Notes: a model not told the origin generated them from the sequence alone. A stretch of 64,000 nucleotides of DNA from Allobosea sp. 67-29 (GCF_001898115.1 NZ_MKSQ01000014.1:258109-322108), one strand, 5' to 3'; numbered from the stretch's first letter, positions 42,660-52,321 are shown. Translations and numbers: made by a program.

Positions 42660-43385
42660 ATGTCCCGTTATTTCTGCCTCGACCATCCTGACGTCCTGAC
42701 GCTGACGACCGAGGTTACGGATGCGCGGCCGGGGCGGGTCCGGCTCGCGGAAAGCCCGTTCTATCCGGGGGGCGGCGGCCAATTGTCCGATCGCGGTACG
42801 CTTGCCTGGGATGGTGGCGAAGTCGCGATCTCGGGCTTCGAAAGCGAGGGCGGCCGTCTCTGGCACCTGCTGGCCGAGCCCATCGAACTGCCGCCGGCCT
42901 CTGTCGAGACACGGGTCGATGGCCCGTTCCGGCATTTGATGCGCGCGCTGCATACCGACCTGCATATCGTCAACGCCGTGGTTTTCCAGGATTTCGACGG
43001 CGCGCTCGTCACCGGCGTGCAGATGAACGAGGACGGCACCGCGCGCATCGATTTCGACCTGCCCGATGCCGACAATGAGCGTCTGCGCGCGATCGAGGAG
43101 ACGGTCAACGCGCTGATCCGGCAAGACCTGGCGGTGCAGGCGACCCACATCCCGGAGGCGGCGGCCTTTGCGGAGCCAGGCCTGATCCGATCGCGTTCCG
43201 TGGCCCCGCCGCCGAGCGCGGACGGCCAGGTGCGCATCGTCGAGATCGTCGCGCTCGACCGGCAGGCCTGTGGCGGCACGCATCTCGCTTCGACGGGGGC
43301 CTCGCCACCGATCCGCATTCTGAAGATCGACAACAAGGGCCGGCACAATCGCCGGCTGCGCATCGGCCTCGCCGAAATCCTGTGA
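42660..43385 (+). CDS. Alanyl-tRNA editing protein (AlaX type)
   Basis: 241 residues related to the AlaRS editing domain. Visible zinc ligands: HTDLH (HxxxH, near residue 98) and CGGTHL (CxxxH, near residue 200); ESPFYPGGGGQLSDRGTL is the N-terminal signature. It hydrolyses Ser- or Gly-charged tRNA(Ala). Its location with an exporter, an amino acid dehydrogenase and an M20 deacylase suggests protection against misacylation when an unusual amino acid accumulates. Start ATG 42660 follows AAGGTGAGA. Confidence 0.88.
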   Translation: MSRYFCLDHPDVLTLTTEVTDARPGRVRLAESPFYPGGGGQLSDRGTLAWDGGEVAISGFESEGGRLWHLLAEPIELPPASVETRVDGPFRHLMRALHTDLHIVNAVVFQDFDGALVTGVQMNEDGTARIDFDLPDADNERLRAIEETVNALIRQDLAVQATHIPEAAAFAEPGLIRSRSVAPPPSADGQVRIVEIVALDRQACGGTHLASTGASPPIRILKIDNKGRHNRRLRIGLAEIL

Positions 43386-43394
43386 GGCTGCGCG

Positions 43395-44330
43395 ATGACG
43401 ATCCTTCAGCGCCTCTGGGCGCAGCCCTTGCTGCTGCTACCCCTGCCGCCATTGTTCTGGGCCGGCAATCTCGTGCTCGGCCGCGCGCTCGCCGGCTCGT
43501 TTCCCCCGGTTTCGCTTGCGGTCGGCCGCTGGGTCGTCGCGCTCGCCTGCCTGCTTCCCTTTGTTTTCAGGGTAGGCGGCGCGCAGCGAGCGGCACTCTT
43601 TCGCGCTCGCGGCCTCGTCTTCGCATGCGGCGCCTTCGGAATCGCCGGCTATAACGCCCTCGGCTATCTGGCCCTGCAGAGCGCGCCGGCGGCCAGCGTC
43701 GCCTTCCTCAACTCGACGCTGCCGCTGATGGTGCCGCTCGCCGCCTTCCTGCTCGGCGTGGAGCGCGTCACGGGCCGCACCCTCCTGGGCATTGCGATCT
43801 CCTTCGTCGGCGTGACCTGGATCGTCGCGCGCGGCGAGCCGTCGACGCTGTCGGACCTGAGCCTCGCCGGCGGGGAGCCGCTGGTGCTGATCGCGGTTGC
43901 CAATTATGCGGTCTATTCGGTGCTGCTGCGCCGTCGGCCGGCGGATCTCGATCCGCTCGTCTTCCTGGCCGCGACGATGGCGGCGGGGCTGCTGGTGCTG
44001 CTGCCGTTCTGGTTCTGGGAGCTCGCGCGCGGCGCAACGATCCCGACCGGTCCCGGCCCGATCGCGGCGGTGCTCTATATCGGCGTCTTCGCTTCGCTGC
44101 TGGCTTTCATCATCTGGAACCGCTGCGTCGCCACGCTCGGAGCCAGCGTGACGGGCGCATCCTTCCATCTCGTCGCCCTGTTCACTGCCGCGCTCGCCTT
44201 TCTGCTTCTCGGCGAGCCGGTGCGGCCGTTTCATCTCGTCGGCGCGGCGCTGATCCTCGGCGGCTTCGGCCTCGCCGCCGCGGGCGGCCATCCAGCCCCA
44301 TCGCGCCTACCCGGAGAATCCAGGTCATGA
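43395..44330 (+). CDS. EamA/DMT-family transporter
   Basis: 311 residues, ten hydrophobic helices in two EamA repeats. Starts WAQPLLLLPLPPLFWAGNLVLGRALAG and ends ALILGGFGLAAAGG. EamA proteins commonly export amino acids or related metabolites. It overlaps the next gene by four bases, tying its function to the dehydrogenase. Confidence 0.87.
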   Translation: MTILQRLWAQPLLLLPLPPLFWAGNLVLGRALAGSFPPVSLAVGRWVVALACLLPFVFRVGGAQRAALFRARGLVFACGAFGIAGYNALGYLALQSAPAASVAFLNSTLPLMVPLAAFLLGVERVTGRTLLGIAISFVGVTWIVARGEPSTLSDLSLAGGEPLVLIAVANYAVYSVLLRRRPADLDPLVFLAATMAAGLLVLLPFWFWELARGATIPTGPGPIAAVLYIGVFASLLAFIIWNRCVATLGASVTGASFHLVALFTAALAFLLLGEPVRPFHLVGAALILGGFGLAAAGGHPAPSRLPGESRS

Positions 44331-45394
44331 CCGTGTTTTCGCACGAAGCTTTTGCCGATCACGAACAAGTGGTGTTCGTCTCGGACGAGGCAACCGGTTT
44401 GAAGGCCCTCATCGCGATCCACGACACTGCGCTCGGCCCGGCTCTTGGCGGCTGCCGCATGTACCCTTACGCCGATGAGGAGGCCGCGCTACGCGACGTG
44501 CTGCGTCTCTCGCGCGGCATGACATACAAGGCTGCGGCCTCCGGGCTCGACCTCGGCGGCGGCAAGGCGGTGATCATCGGCGATCCCCGCAACCAGAAGA
44601 CACCGGCACTCCTCCGGGCGATGGGCCGGGCGGTCGAGCGACTGGCCGGGCGCTATATCACGGCCGAGGATGTCGGCACGACGGTGGCCGATTTCGCTGA
44701 AGTCAGAAAGGCGACGCGCCATGTCGTCGGCCTGCCCGTCGAGCTCGGCGGCACCGGGGACCCGTCTCCGACCACAGCGCTAGGCGTCTTCTACGGGCTG
44801 GCCGCCGCCACGCGTCACCGCTGGGGAGCGGAGAGCCTCTCCGGCCTTCATGTCGCGGTACAGGGACTCGGCAATGTCGGCTGGCACCTTTGCCGGTTGC
44901 TGCATGAGGCCGGCGCCTCGCTGACGGTCAGCGATGTCGACGGGAGTCTTGCGGCAAAAGCCGTCGCGACCTTCGCGGCGCGGACTGTCGCTCCCGAGGC
45001 GATCTATGCTGTCGACGCCGAAATCTTCGCGCCCTGCGCCATGGGAGCGGTGCTCGACGACGAGACGGCCTTGCGGCTCCGCTGCGGAATCGTCGGCGGC
45101 GCGGCCAACAATCAGCTCGCCAGCGAAGATCATGGCGAAGTCCTGCGCTCGCGCGGAATTCTCTACCTGCCAGACTTCGTCATCAATGCCGGGGGCATGA
45201 TCCGCGTCGCCTCCGAACGGGACGGCTACGATCCGGACCTCGTCGACCGTGGCGTCCAGGGAATCGGGCGCACGCTGCTCGCCATCCTGCGGAGCGCCGA
45301 GGCAGATGGCATCCCGACACAGGCAGCTGCGCTCCGGCTGGCACAGGCTCGTCTCGCGCAGGCCCGCGGCGGGCGGGCTGCGCTGGCGGCGTGA
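44327..45394 (+). CDS. Leu/Phe/Val dehydrogenase family amino acid dehydrogenase
   Basis: 355 residues. ELFV dehydrogenase with GPALGGCRMYPYADEEAALRDVLRLSRGMTYKAAASGLDLGGGKAV (active Lys in MTYKAA; GGG-K segment) and a Rossmann motif VAVQGLGNVGWHL near residue 185. The length and GGCRM motif match leucine/phenylalanine/valine dehydrogenases rather than glutamate dehydrogenase. It deaminates an amino acid oxidatively to its 2-oxo acid, or the reverse. It lies between the exporter and the deacylase. Confidence 0.88.
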   Translation: MTVFSHEAFADHEQVVFVSDEATGLKALIAIHDTALGPALGGCRMYPYADEEAALRDVLRLSRGMTYKAAASGLDLGGGKAVIIGDPRNQKTPALLRAMGRAVERLAGRYITAEDVGTTVADFAEVRKATRHVVGLPVELGGTGDPSPTTALGVFYGLAAATRHRWGAESLSGLHVAVQGLGNVGWHLCRLLHEAGASLTVSDVDGSLAAKAVATFAARTVAPEAIYAVDAEIFAPCAMGAVLDDETALRLRCGIVGGAANNQLASEDHGEVLRSRGILYLPDFVINAGGMIRVASERDGYDPDLVDRGVQGIGRTLLAILRSAEADGIPTQAAALRLAQARLAQARGGRAALAA

Positions 45395-45400
45395 GCGATC

Positions 45401-46516
45401 ATGAGCGCGACCGTCGCCCTTCTCGAAGAACTAATCGGTTTCGACACGACATCGAGCCGGTCGAACCTGGCGCTCGTCGAGCGGGTCGCCGATCGGCTTG
45501 ACGGCACAGGAGCTCGCATCCGACTGAGCCATGACGAGGATCGGAGCAAGGCCAACATTCTCGCCAGCTTCGGACCGCGGGGGCCCGGTGGCATCGTGCT
45601 GTCGGGCCATACCGACGTCGTTCCGGTCGACGATCAGAGCTGGTCGTCCGACCCGTTCCGTCTGACCGAGCGCGACGGAAAGCTCTACGGCCGCGGCGTG
45701 GCCGACATGAAAGGCTTCGTCGCTGCCTGCATCACCGCCGCGGGCGGCTTCGCGGCTGCAGATCTGGCCCGGCCTATCCACATCGCCCTGTCCTATGACG
45801 AGGAGGTCGGCTGCCTTGGCGTGCCGCGCCTGATCGACGATCTAATGGCGCATGAGGAGAAGCCGGACCTCGCCATCGTCGGCGAGCCGACCGAGATGCG
45901 CCTCGGCAATCGCCATCGCGGCTTTCTCGGCTTCCGCACCCGCTTCGAAGGCAAGGCAGCGCATTCGAGCGATCCGAGCGCCGGCGCGAGCGCGATCTAC
46001 CCCGCGGTCGATTTGATCGGCTTCCTGAAGTCGATCGGACACCGCGCCGGGGCAGGGATCGACCAAATGACCGTCAATATCGGCCGGATCGAGGGCGGTT
46101 CGGCGATCAACATCGTGCCGTCCGCCTGCGAGGTGCTCTGGGAATTTCGGCCGGTGACGCCGCAGGATGCCGCCGAGACCGAGCTGCTGATCGCCGCCTA
46201 TCTCGCTCGCGCCATGCCGCCGGAAGTCCGCCAATCGACACTGCGGCATGTCCACGTTCCGCCGCTGTCGCCTGTCCGCGACGAGCCGGCGCTGATCCTG
46301 GCCGCCGGCCTCGGCGGCATCGGCCCACCCTTCGCGATGCCCTTCGGCACGGAGGCCGGCTTCTTCCAGGCGGCCGGCATCTCCACGGTGGTGTGCGGGC
46401 CAGGATCGATCGCCCAGGCGCATCAGCCCGACGAATGGATCGAGCGCTCGCAGCTTGATGCCGCCGACACCTTTCTCGCTCGCCTCGGGGAGTGGGCAAG
46501 CCGCCGACAATTCTGA
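45401..46516 (+). CDS. M20-family amidohydrolase, acetylornithine deacetylase (ArgE)-like
   Basis: 371 residues. Zinc and catalytic motifs: SGHTDVVPVD, YGRGVADMKGFVA, ALSYDEEVGCLG (catalytic Glu) and late FGTEAGFFQAAG and HQPDEW. The PSAGASAIYPAVDLI and HLxFRT-type dimerisation region are as in ArgE. It removes N-acyl groups from amino acids. Between an amino acid dehydrogenase and an MFS importer, it is more likely a catabolic N-acyl amino acid deacylase than the arginine-biosynthesis enzyme, though ArgE cannot be ruled out. Confidence 0.85.
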   Translation: MSATVALLEELIGFDTTSSRSNLALVERVADRLDGTGARIRLSHDEDRSKANILASFGPRGPGGIVLSGHTDVVPVDDQSWSSDPFRLTERDGKLYGRGVADMKGFVAACITAAGGFAAADLARPIHIALSYDEEVGCLGVPRLIDDLMAHEEKPDLAIVGEPTEMRLGNRHRGFLGFRTRFEGKAAHSSDPSAGASAIYPAVDLIGFLKSIGHRAGAGIDQMTVNIGRIEGGSAINIVPSACEVLWEFRPVTPQDAAETELLIAAYLARAMPPEVRQSTLRHVHVPPLSPVRDEPALILAAGLGGIGPPFAMPFGTEAGFFQAAGISTVVCGPGSIAQAHQPDEWIERSQLDAADTFLARLGEWASRRQF

Positions 46517-46560
46517 AAGCCGCGGCCTCGACGCCAAGGCTCCTTAAAGAGGGGATCACC

Positions 46561-47895
46561 ATGACGCAGCTCGTCGGCACTCATTCCGACCCTGATGCCG
46601 CATCGGCCACCAGCACGCTCTCGGGCCGGCGAGCGGTGATCGCAGCCATCGTCGGCAACACGCTGGAGTGGTACGATTTCGCCGTCTACGGCTTCTTTGC
46701 ACTGACGCTCGCCAAGCTCTTCTTCCCGACTGGCGACCCCACCGTCTCGCTGCTCCTCACCGTCGCCACCTTCGGCGTCGGCTTCATCATGCGCCCGGTC
46801 GGCGCGCTCGTCCTGGGGACGCTCGCCGATCGTCGCGGGCGCAAACTGGCGCTCTCCCTGACGATCCTCCTGATGGCGCTGGGGACGGCGATGATCGGCC
46901 TTGCGCCGACCTATGCGACGGCCGGGGCCTGGGCACCCGCGATCATCGTTCTCGCCCGGTTGATCCAGGGCTTCTCCGCCGGCGGCGAGATCGGCGGCGC
47001 GACCGCCTTCCTCGTCGAGCACGCTCCGCCGGCGCGCCGGGGGCTCTATGCGAGCTGGCAGCAGGCGAGCCAGGCCGGGGCGCTGCTGCTTGGTTCGCTG
47101 ACCGGCGCATTGCTGACCGGCCTCCTGCCTGCAGCCGATATCGAGGCCTGGGGCTGGCGGGTCCCGTTCCTGCTCGGTCTGCTGATCGCGCCGGTCGGCC
47201 TCTTCATCCGTTTCCGCGTCAGCGAGACGGACTCCTTCAAAGCGATCCTGCGGGAGCGCGCGGCCCGGCCCGAAGCTTCATTCTCTCCGCTGCGCGATAC
47301 GCTTGGCAAGCACCGATCCGCAGTGTTCGTTGGCTTCGGCATCACCATCGCCTGGACGGTTTGCACCTATTTCTTTCTCGTGACGATGCCGACTTATGCC
47401 GTGCGCCAGCTCGGCGTACCGCAAAGCGCAAGCTTCCTCGCCAACAGCGTCGGCCTTGTCCTGATCGTCATTCTGGCGCCCGTGTTCGGCGCCTGGTCGG
47501 ATAAGGTTGGGCGGCGCCCGATCATGCTCGCCGCGGCATGCGGGATTCTTCTCTCCTGCTGGCCGCTGCTGTTCTGGCTGACCCATCAGCCCAGTGTCGT
47601 GAATCTCGTCCTCGCGCAGATCGTCTTCGCCGTGCTGATCGCCGGCTTCAGCGGGCCGGCTCCGGCTGCGATGGCAGAACTTTATCCGCCAGCGATGCGC
47701 TCGACGGGCTTGTCGATCGCCTACAACCTGGCGGTCACGATCTTTGGTGGGTTCGCGCCTTTCATCACGACATGGCTCATCGTCCAGACGGGAAGCTCCC
47801 TCGCACCGGCGTGGTACGTCATGCTTGCCGCGGCGATCAGTCTGACGACATTGACCGCGAGCAGCGGTCTGATCAGAGGGGCCGGCGAACGCTGA
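46561..47895 (+). CDS. MFS transporter of the metabolite:H+ symporter (MHS/ProP-like) family
   Basis: 444 residues, twelve helices. GNTLEWYDFAVYGFFA at the first helix, GALVLGTLADRRGRKLALS in loop 2-3 and GFSAGGEIGGATAFLVEHAP are signatures of MHS transporters for proline/betaine, citrate, alpha-ketoglutarate or dicarboxylates. ATG 46561 follows AGAGGGG. Probable uptake route for the substrate used by the preceding deacylase and dehydrogenase. Confidence 0.88.
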   Translation: MTQLVGTHSDPDAASATSTLSGRRAVIAAIVGNTLEWYDFAVYGFFALTLAKLFFPTGDPTVSLLLTVATFGVGFIMRPVGALVLGTLADRRGRKLALSLTILLMALGTAMIGLAPTYATAGAWAPAIIVLARLIQGFSAGGEIGGATAFLVEHAPPARRGLYASWQQASQAGALLLGSLTGALLTGLLPAADIEAWGWRVPFLLGLLIAPVGLFIRFRVSETDSFKAILRERAARPEASFSPLRDTLGKHRSAVFVGFGITIAWTVCTYFFLVTMPTYAVRQLGVPQSASFLANSVGLVLIVILAPVFGAWSDKVGRRPIMLAAACGILLSCWPLLFWLTHQPSVVNLVLAQIVFAVLIAGFSGPAPAAMAELYPPAMRSTGLSIAYNLAVTIFGGFAPFITTWLIVQTGSSLAPAWYVMLAAAISLTTLTASSGLIRGAGER

Positions 47896-47956
47896 CGGCG
47901 GTTTGAGATGGCAGGCCCGAAAGCAGACGTTTCCAATGTCCGCGATGGGGCCAAAG

Positions 47957-47996
47957 CCGACCTTGATACCTTGCCTAAGAGCAGACGCTGCCGGCG
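47957..47996. repeat. Dispersed short repeat, copy C
   Basis: GCCGACCTTGATACCTTGCC then TAAGAGCAGACGCTGCCGGC. It is preceded by a related segment (GAAAGCAGACG...AATGTCCGC, 47918-47946), so this copy is longer. Lies between the MFS and SDR stops, a convergent gap. Confidence 0.6.
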
Positions 47997-48038
47997 CCCT
48001 AGCGCGATGTCGCCGGCACCACGGCGGAGCTGCGGCAC

Positions 48039-48731
48039 CTAAAACATCGCCTCGTAGGCGCAGTTGACGGCCAGTTCGGAGATCGACGCCGTGTTCGGCA
48101 GTTGGACGATGAGGGCGACGAGTCGGGCCAGATCCTCGGGGCGCGTCATCTCCTCCCGCGGCACCGGCGCCTGCGCCGTCATGTCGGTCGCGACATAGCC
48201 CGGACACAGCGCGACCGAACGCACGCCGTCTGCGAAGGCCGCCTGGCGCACTGCATGCGACAGGGCGACCATGGCGAATTTACTCATCTGGTAACCGGCA
48301 TTGCCGTTGCGCACGCGCTTGCCGGAGAGAGAGGCGACATTGACCACCCGGCCCCGTCCGTCCGCCCGCAGATGCGGCAGCGCGGCCTGGATCAACCGGA
48401 ACGGCGCCTTGAGATTGACCGCGAGCATCTCATCGAGATCCTCTTCGGTGCCATCGGCCAGCGAGACGTTGCGCAGGATGCCGGCCGCGTTGACGAGGAT
48501 GTCGATGCGGCCGAAGCGTGCCATCGTCGCCTCGACCCAAGCTCGTTCGGACGCGGGATCGGTCGCCTGATAGGCGAAGCTCATCATTCCCGCGGGTGCG
48601 AACCCTTCTCCGGGCGCCAGGGCCGGATCGCGGATGGCGAGGCTCAGCGCGACGCCCTGGCGCCCCAGCTCTTCCGCGATCGCCCGCCCGATTCCGCGGC
48701 TGGCTCCGGAGATCATCGCGACTTTCGTCAT
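48039..48731 (-). CDS. Short-chain dehydrogenase/reductase
   Basis: 230 residues. SDR motifs: ISGASRGIGRAIAEEL (cofactor), LVNAAGILRN, NVASLSGKR, catalytic YQMSK. Last gene of the eight-gene leftward operon. ATG 48731 has TGAGGA at good spacing; an upstream GTG at 48746 overlaps the flavin-oxidase stop and is an alternative. Probably oxidises or reduces an intermediate produced by the operon's oxidase or lyase. Confidence 0.88.
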   Translation of the reverse strand: MTKVAMISGASRGIGRAIAEELGRQGVALSLAIRDPALAPGEGFAPAGMMSFAYQATDPASERAWVEATMARFGRIDILVNAAGILRNVSLADGTEEDLDEMLAVNLKAPFRLIQAALPHLRADGRGRVVNVASLSGKRVRNGNAGYQMSKFAMVALSHAVRQAAFADGVRSVALCPGYVATDMTAQAPVPREEMTRPEDLARLVALIVQLPNTASISELAVNCAYEAMF

Positions 48732-48742
48732 CGTCTCGATCC

Positions 48743-50068
48743 TCACAGGCGGGCCATGCGGCGGTCGATCGCGTCCTGGAGGTGATACCAGCCGCTGACG
48801 ATCGGCAGGAACCAGGGCCGCCCGTCATAGAAGGGCACGGGAATTTCAGGGAACGCGGGGCTGTCGAAGGCGCTCGGCTGGTTCTGGTGACCGAGCAGCT
48901 TCAGAGCCGACTGGTGCCCGAGATAGGTCATGAGCGCCACGCCGTTGCCGTTGCAGCCGAGGGCGAAGTCGATGCCGTCGCGGCGGCCCATATGGGCGAT
49001 CTTGTCGGCGGTCATGCCGACCTTGCCGCTCCAGCAATGGGTCACCCGGTAGCCGGCGAGTTGCGGCCAGACCTTGAGCATCATCGCGTGCAGGCGGGGC
49101 GCAGCATCCCGCTCCGGTAGATCGAGCATGCCCGGCCGACAGCCGAACAGCAGGCGCGTCCCGTCCGGGGACGGCCGCGAGTAGACCAGCTCGCGCTTGG
49201 AATCGGTGATCATGCGGCGGCCGGGGTTGATCTGCGCCATCAGCTCCGGCGGCAGTGGCTCGGTCGCGATCTGGTAGCTGCGCACGCCGACGATGCGCTT
49301 GCGCAGATCAGGATTGCCCTGGCCCGTGTAGCCGTTGGTGCCGAAGAAGACGTTTCGGGCCCGGATCGTGCCGCGGCCGGTCTCGACGCTGTGGAAACCG
49401 TTCGTGAGCGGCCCGACCTTCAGCACCGGCGCATGCGAGCGCAGCCTCGCCCCGCTCTCGGAGGCCAGGCGCCGCAGCGCGCGGTGATACTTTGCCGGAT
49501 GCAGGCCGCCATATTCGTCGATGACGATGCCGCCATGGTAGAAATCGGTCTGGGTGACCTCGTGCTGGCGCGATTTCGGAATCTCATGAACCGTCACGCC
49601 GGTATGCTTGGCGAGGAGTTCGCCATGCCGCCGCAGGCGGTCATAATGGCGCGGGACGTGAGCCCCGAAATAGCGCCCGAAGACGCCGAGATCGGCATCG
49701 AGCTGCTTCTCGGCGATCAGCGTCCTCAGATGCTCATAGGACGAGATCGAATCCGCCAGCAGGCGCTCCATCCGCGCTCCATCGACGCCTTTGACCGCGC
49801 CGCCGATGACGAGCTTCTGGCCGCTGGAGACCATGCCGCCCGAGCGGGTCGAGGCGCCGGCGCCGAGCTCCTCGGCGTCGACCACGGTGACGTCGACCCC
49901 ATTGCGCGCCAGTTCCGCGGCCGCCGACAGCCCGCAATAGCCGGAGCCCACGACCAGCACGTCGGTCGTCTCGGGTAATGCCGAGCGGTCCGTCGCCGGT
50001 GGCGCGGCATCCCACCAATAGGGATCGGTCGTAAAATTCGGCGCCAGAACGGCGGTTTCGTCAGGCAT
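48743..50068 (-). CDS. FAD-dependent oxidoreductase, DAO family (gamma-glutamylputrescine oxidase-like)
   Basis: 441 residues. N-terminal leader YWWDAAPP then the FAD motif DVLVVGSGYCGLSAAAELARNGVDVTVVDAEELGAGASTRSGGM; DAO domain ends with HCWSGKVGMTADKIAHMGRRDGIDFALGCNGNGVALMTYLG. Similar enzymes oxidise secondary amines and N-alkyl amino acids (PuuB, ordL-type, sarcosine oxidase). It would cleave a C-N bond oxidatively, releasing an aldehyde and an amine. It overlaps the ATPase gene by 8 bases. Confidence 0.88.
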   Translation of the reverse strand: MPDETAVLAPNFTTDPYWWDAAPPATDRSALPETTDVLVVGSGYCGLSAAAELARNGVDVTVVDAEELGAGASTRSGGMVSSGQKLVIGGAVKGVDGARMERLLADSISSYEHLRTLIAEKQLDADLGVFGRYFGAHVPRHYDRLRRHGELLAKHTGVTVHEIPKSRQHEVTQTDFYHGGIVIDEYGGLHPAKYHRALRRLASESGARLRSHAPVLKVGPLTNGFHSVETGRGTIRARNVFFGTNGYTGQGNPDLRKRIVGVRSYQIATEPLPPELMAQINPGRRMITDSKRELVYSRPSPDGTRLLFGCRPGMLDLPERDAAPRLHAMMLKVWPQLAGYRVTHCWSGKVGMTADKIAHMGRRDGIDFALGCNGNGVALMTYLGHQSALKLLGHQNQPSAFDSPAFPEIPVPFYDGRPWFLPIVSGWYHLQDAIDRRMARL

Positions 50069-50825
50069 GATCGGCCGCTCCGAAGGATCTGATATTGGAC
50101 AGGAAGGCGCGCGTGCGCTCGTGCTGTGGGTTGGAGAAGAAAGGACCCGGCGGGCCCTGCTCGACGATCTGTCCGTCCGCCATGAAGACGACGCGATCGG
50201 CGACCTCTCGCGCGAAGCCCATCTCGTGGGTGACGACGACCATGGTCGTGCCGTCCCGGGCGAGATCGCGCATCACGTCGAGGACGCCGGTGATGGTCTC
50301 CGGGTCGAGCGCCGAGGTCGGCTCGTCGAACAGGATCGCCTTGGGCTGCATCGCCAGGGCGCGCACGATGGCGACGCGTTGCTGCTGCCCGCCCGACAGC
50401 GCGGAGGGATAGTCGTCAGCCTTGTGGGCGAGGCCGACCTTGGCCAGCAGCGCCCGTGCCCGCTCTTCAGCCTCGGCCCGTGGCAGCTTGCGCCGGCGCT
50501 GCGGCGTCAGGGTCATGTTGCGGAGCACCGAGAGATGCGGAAACAGCGCATAATCCTGGAAGACCATGCCGATCTCGGTCCGGAGCACCTGCCAGGCGCT
50601 CTCCTTGTGGATGTCGACCGCCTTGCCCGCCACTGTGAGGCTGCCCTCGTCAGGCCGGACGAGCCCGTTGATGCAGCGGATCAACGTGCTCTTGCCCGAA
50701 CCGCTGGGGCCGATCAGCACGAGCACGCTGCCGGGCGCGACGTCGAGATCGATGCTACGCAGCGCCTGGTGGCTGCCGAAGCGCTTGCCGATCCCGCGCA
50801 GGCTGATCAGGGGCTCTGCACTCAT
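50061..50825 (-). CDS. Polar amino acid ABC importer ATPase (GlnQ type)
   Basis: 254 residues: Walker [23 protein letters not shown], signature ALSGGQQQRVAIVRAL, Walker [29 protein letters not shown]. Start overlaps the lyase stop by four bases. It serves the permeases at 52360 and 53087, from which it is separated by the lyase gene, an unusual order that embeds the enzyme in the transporter operon. Confidence 0.92.
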   Translation of the reverse strand: MSAEPLISLRGIGKRFGSHQALRSIDLDVAPGSVLVLIGPSGSGKSTLIRCINGLVRPDEGSLTVAGKAVDIHKESAWQVLRTEIGMVFQDYALFPHLSVLRNMTLTPQRRRKLPRAEAEERARALLAKVGLAHKADDYPSALSGGQQQRVAIVRALAMQPKAILFDEPTSALDPETITGVLDVMRDLARDGTTMVVVTHEMGFAREVADRVVFMADGQIVEQGPPGPFFSNPQHERTRAFLSNIRSFGAADHA

Positions 50826-52321
50826 GCGGCAAGCTCGGCCAGATCGCGCTTCAGCTTCTCGCGCGCCTTGTGCAGACGGCCGCGCTTGTCGGCCAATTCG
50901 GCGCGCCGCGCTTCAAGCCGCGACTGCGCGGATTCGACGGATCGGGCCACAGCCTCGGGAGCAGGGCCGCCCGGCAGGGTGCGGCCGGCGACGCTAGCTG
51001 TGGGATCGAGGCTGCGCCGGACGAGATCGGCATCGAGCCCGATTGCTCGGCCGAGCTGGTCGCGGGCGGCGTCATCGACCATCTGCGTGGTGATACCGTC
51101 GGCCGCGAGCCCGGAATCCATCGCTGCGCGCACCACGGCGCCGACAATGTGATGGGCCTCGCGGAAGGAGAGATCGGCATCCCGCACCAGGATGTCGGCG
51201 AGATCGGTGGCCGAGGCGAAATCCTCCGTCACGCGGCGCTTCATCAGCGCGGCGTTGGGCCGGCCCGTCGCGATGATCAGGTCGAACAGCGAGAGGCAGC
51301 GCAGCACCTCCTCGCCCGCCTCCCAGACGCCGCGCATGCCCTCGCGATTGGCGTCGATCGTGTTGGTGAAATGCGTGCCCTTCACCGCCGCCGCCGCCGC
51401 GACATAGAGGCCGAGCAAATGTCCGGCCTTGCCCTTGAGATGTTCGATGACCACGGGGTTCTTCTTCTGCGGCATGATGCTGGAGGTGCCGGTGACGCGG
51501 TCGGGGAATTCGACCGTCTGGAACTCGTGTGAGACCAGCACATGATAGTCCTGCGCGACGCGGCTCCAGCCGATCGCGATCTGCGAGAGACCGTTCAGGA
51601 TCTCCAGGCCGAAATCGCGTGTCGCGACCGCATCGAGCGTGTTCTCGACAAGGCCTTCGAAGCCGAGGGATGTCGCGATCGCGTGGCGGTCGATGGCGAA
51701 GGTCGTGCCGGCGAGCGCCCCGGCGCCGAGCGGGCTGATATTGGTTCTGGCCCAGGCATCGGAGAGCCGGCCGAAATCGCGCTCCAGCGATTGCGCGACA
51801 CCGGCCAGGAAGAAGCCGTAGGTCACCGGCTGCGCCGGCTGCAGATGGGTGTAGCCCGGCATCACCGCCTCGCGGAAGCGGAAGGCGCCGTCGAGCGCAT
51901 GCTCCTCGACGGAGAGCAGCGCCTGGCTGGCGTCGAGCAGCAGGTCGCGTGCCCGCATGCGGTCGAGCCCGGCGCTGAGATCGTTGCGGCTGCGGGCGAT
52001 GTGCATGCGGCCGCCGGCATCGGTGCCGATCAGCTTGATGAGATGGGCCTCGTAGTTGAAATAGGAATCCTCCCGCTGCGGGTCGAGTTCGACGACGTCG
52101 GGCCCCTCGGCCTCCATCCGCAGCAGCCCGCCCGCCAGCGCCTTCGCCGCCTGCGGCGAGATCAGTCCGCACCGCGCGAGCATGAGCACATGCGCCTGGT
52201 TGAGGTCGCTCATATGCTCGAAGACGTTCTTGAAATCGCGGGCGAGGCGCGGCGCGTAGATGTGATCGCAGACCTCCTGAGCGACCTTTTCGGTCAGGCG
52301 ACGGCTGACTTTGGATTCCAT
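50822..52321 (-). CDS. Argininosuccinate lyase-like enzyme of the fumarase/aspartase superfamily
   Basis: 499 residues, longer than typical ArgH (about 460). Active-site elements: ARSRND (residues 109-114), GYTHLQ (His159) and the superfamily signature GTSSIMPQKKNP (278-289; catalytic Ser near 281). After residue 455 a charged coiled-coil-like tail (ESAQSRLEARRAELADKRGRL) is extra. Embedded between an amino acid importer's permeases and ATPase, it is unlikely to be the arginine-biosynthesis enzyme. A member of the same branch, EDDS lyase, splits fumarate from N-substituted aspartates; a similar reaction on an imported compound is my inference. ATG 52321 follows AAGGACC. Confidence 0.85.
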   Translation of the reverse strand: MESKVSRRLTEKVAQEVCDHIYAPRLARDFKNVFEHMSDLNQAHVLMLARCGLISPQAAKALAGGLLRMEAEGPDVVELDPQREDSYFNYEAHLIKLIGTDAGGRMHIARSRNDLSAGLDRMRARDLLLDASQALLSVEEHALDGAFRFREAVMPGYTHLQPAQPVTYGFFLAGVAQSLERDFGRLSDAWARTNISPLGAGALAGTTFAIDRHAIATSLGFEGLVENTLDAVATRDFGLEILNGLSQIAIGWSRVAQDYHVLVSHEFQTVEFPDRVTGTSSIMPQKKNPVVIEHLKGKAGHLLGLYVAAAAAVKGTHFTNTIDANREGMRGVWEAGEEVLRCLSLFDLIIATGRPNAALMKRRVTEDFASATDLADILVRDADLSFREAHHIVGAVVRAAMDSGLAADGITTQMVDDAARDQLGRAIGLDADLVRRSLDPTASVAGRTLPGGPAPEAVARSVESAQSRLEARRAELADKRGRLHKAREKLKRDLAELAA

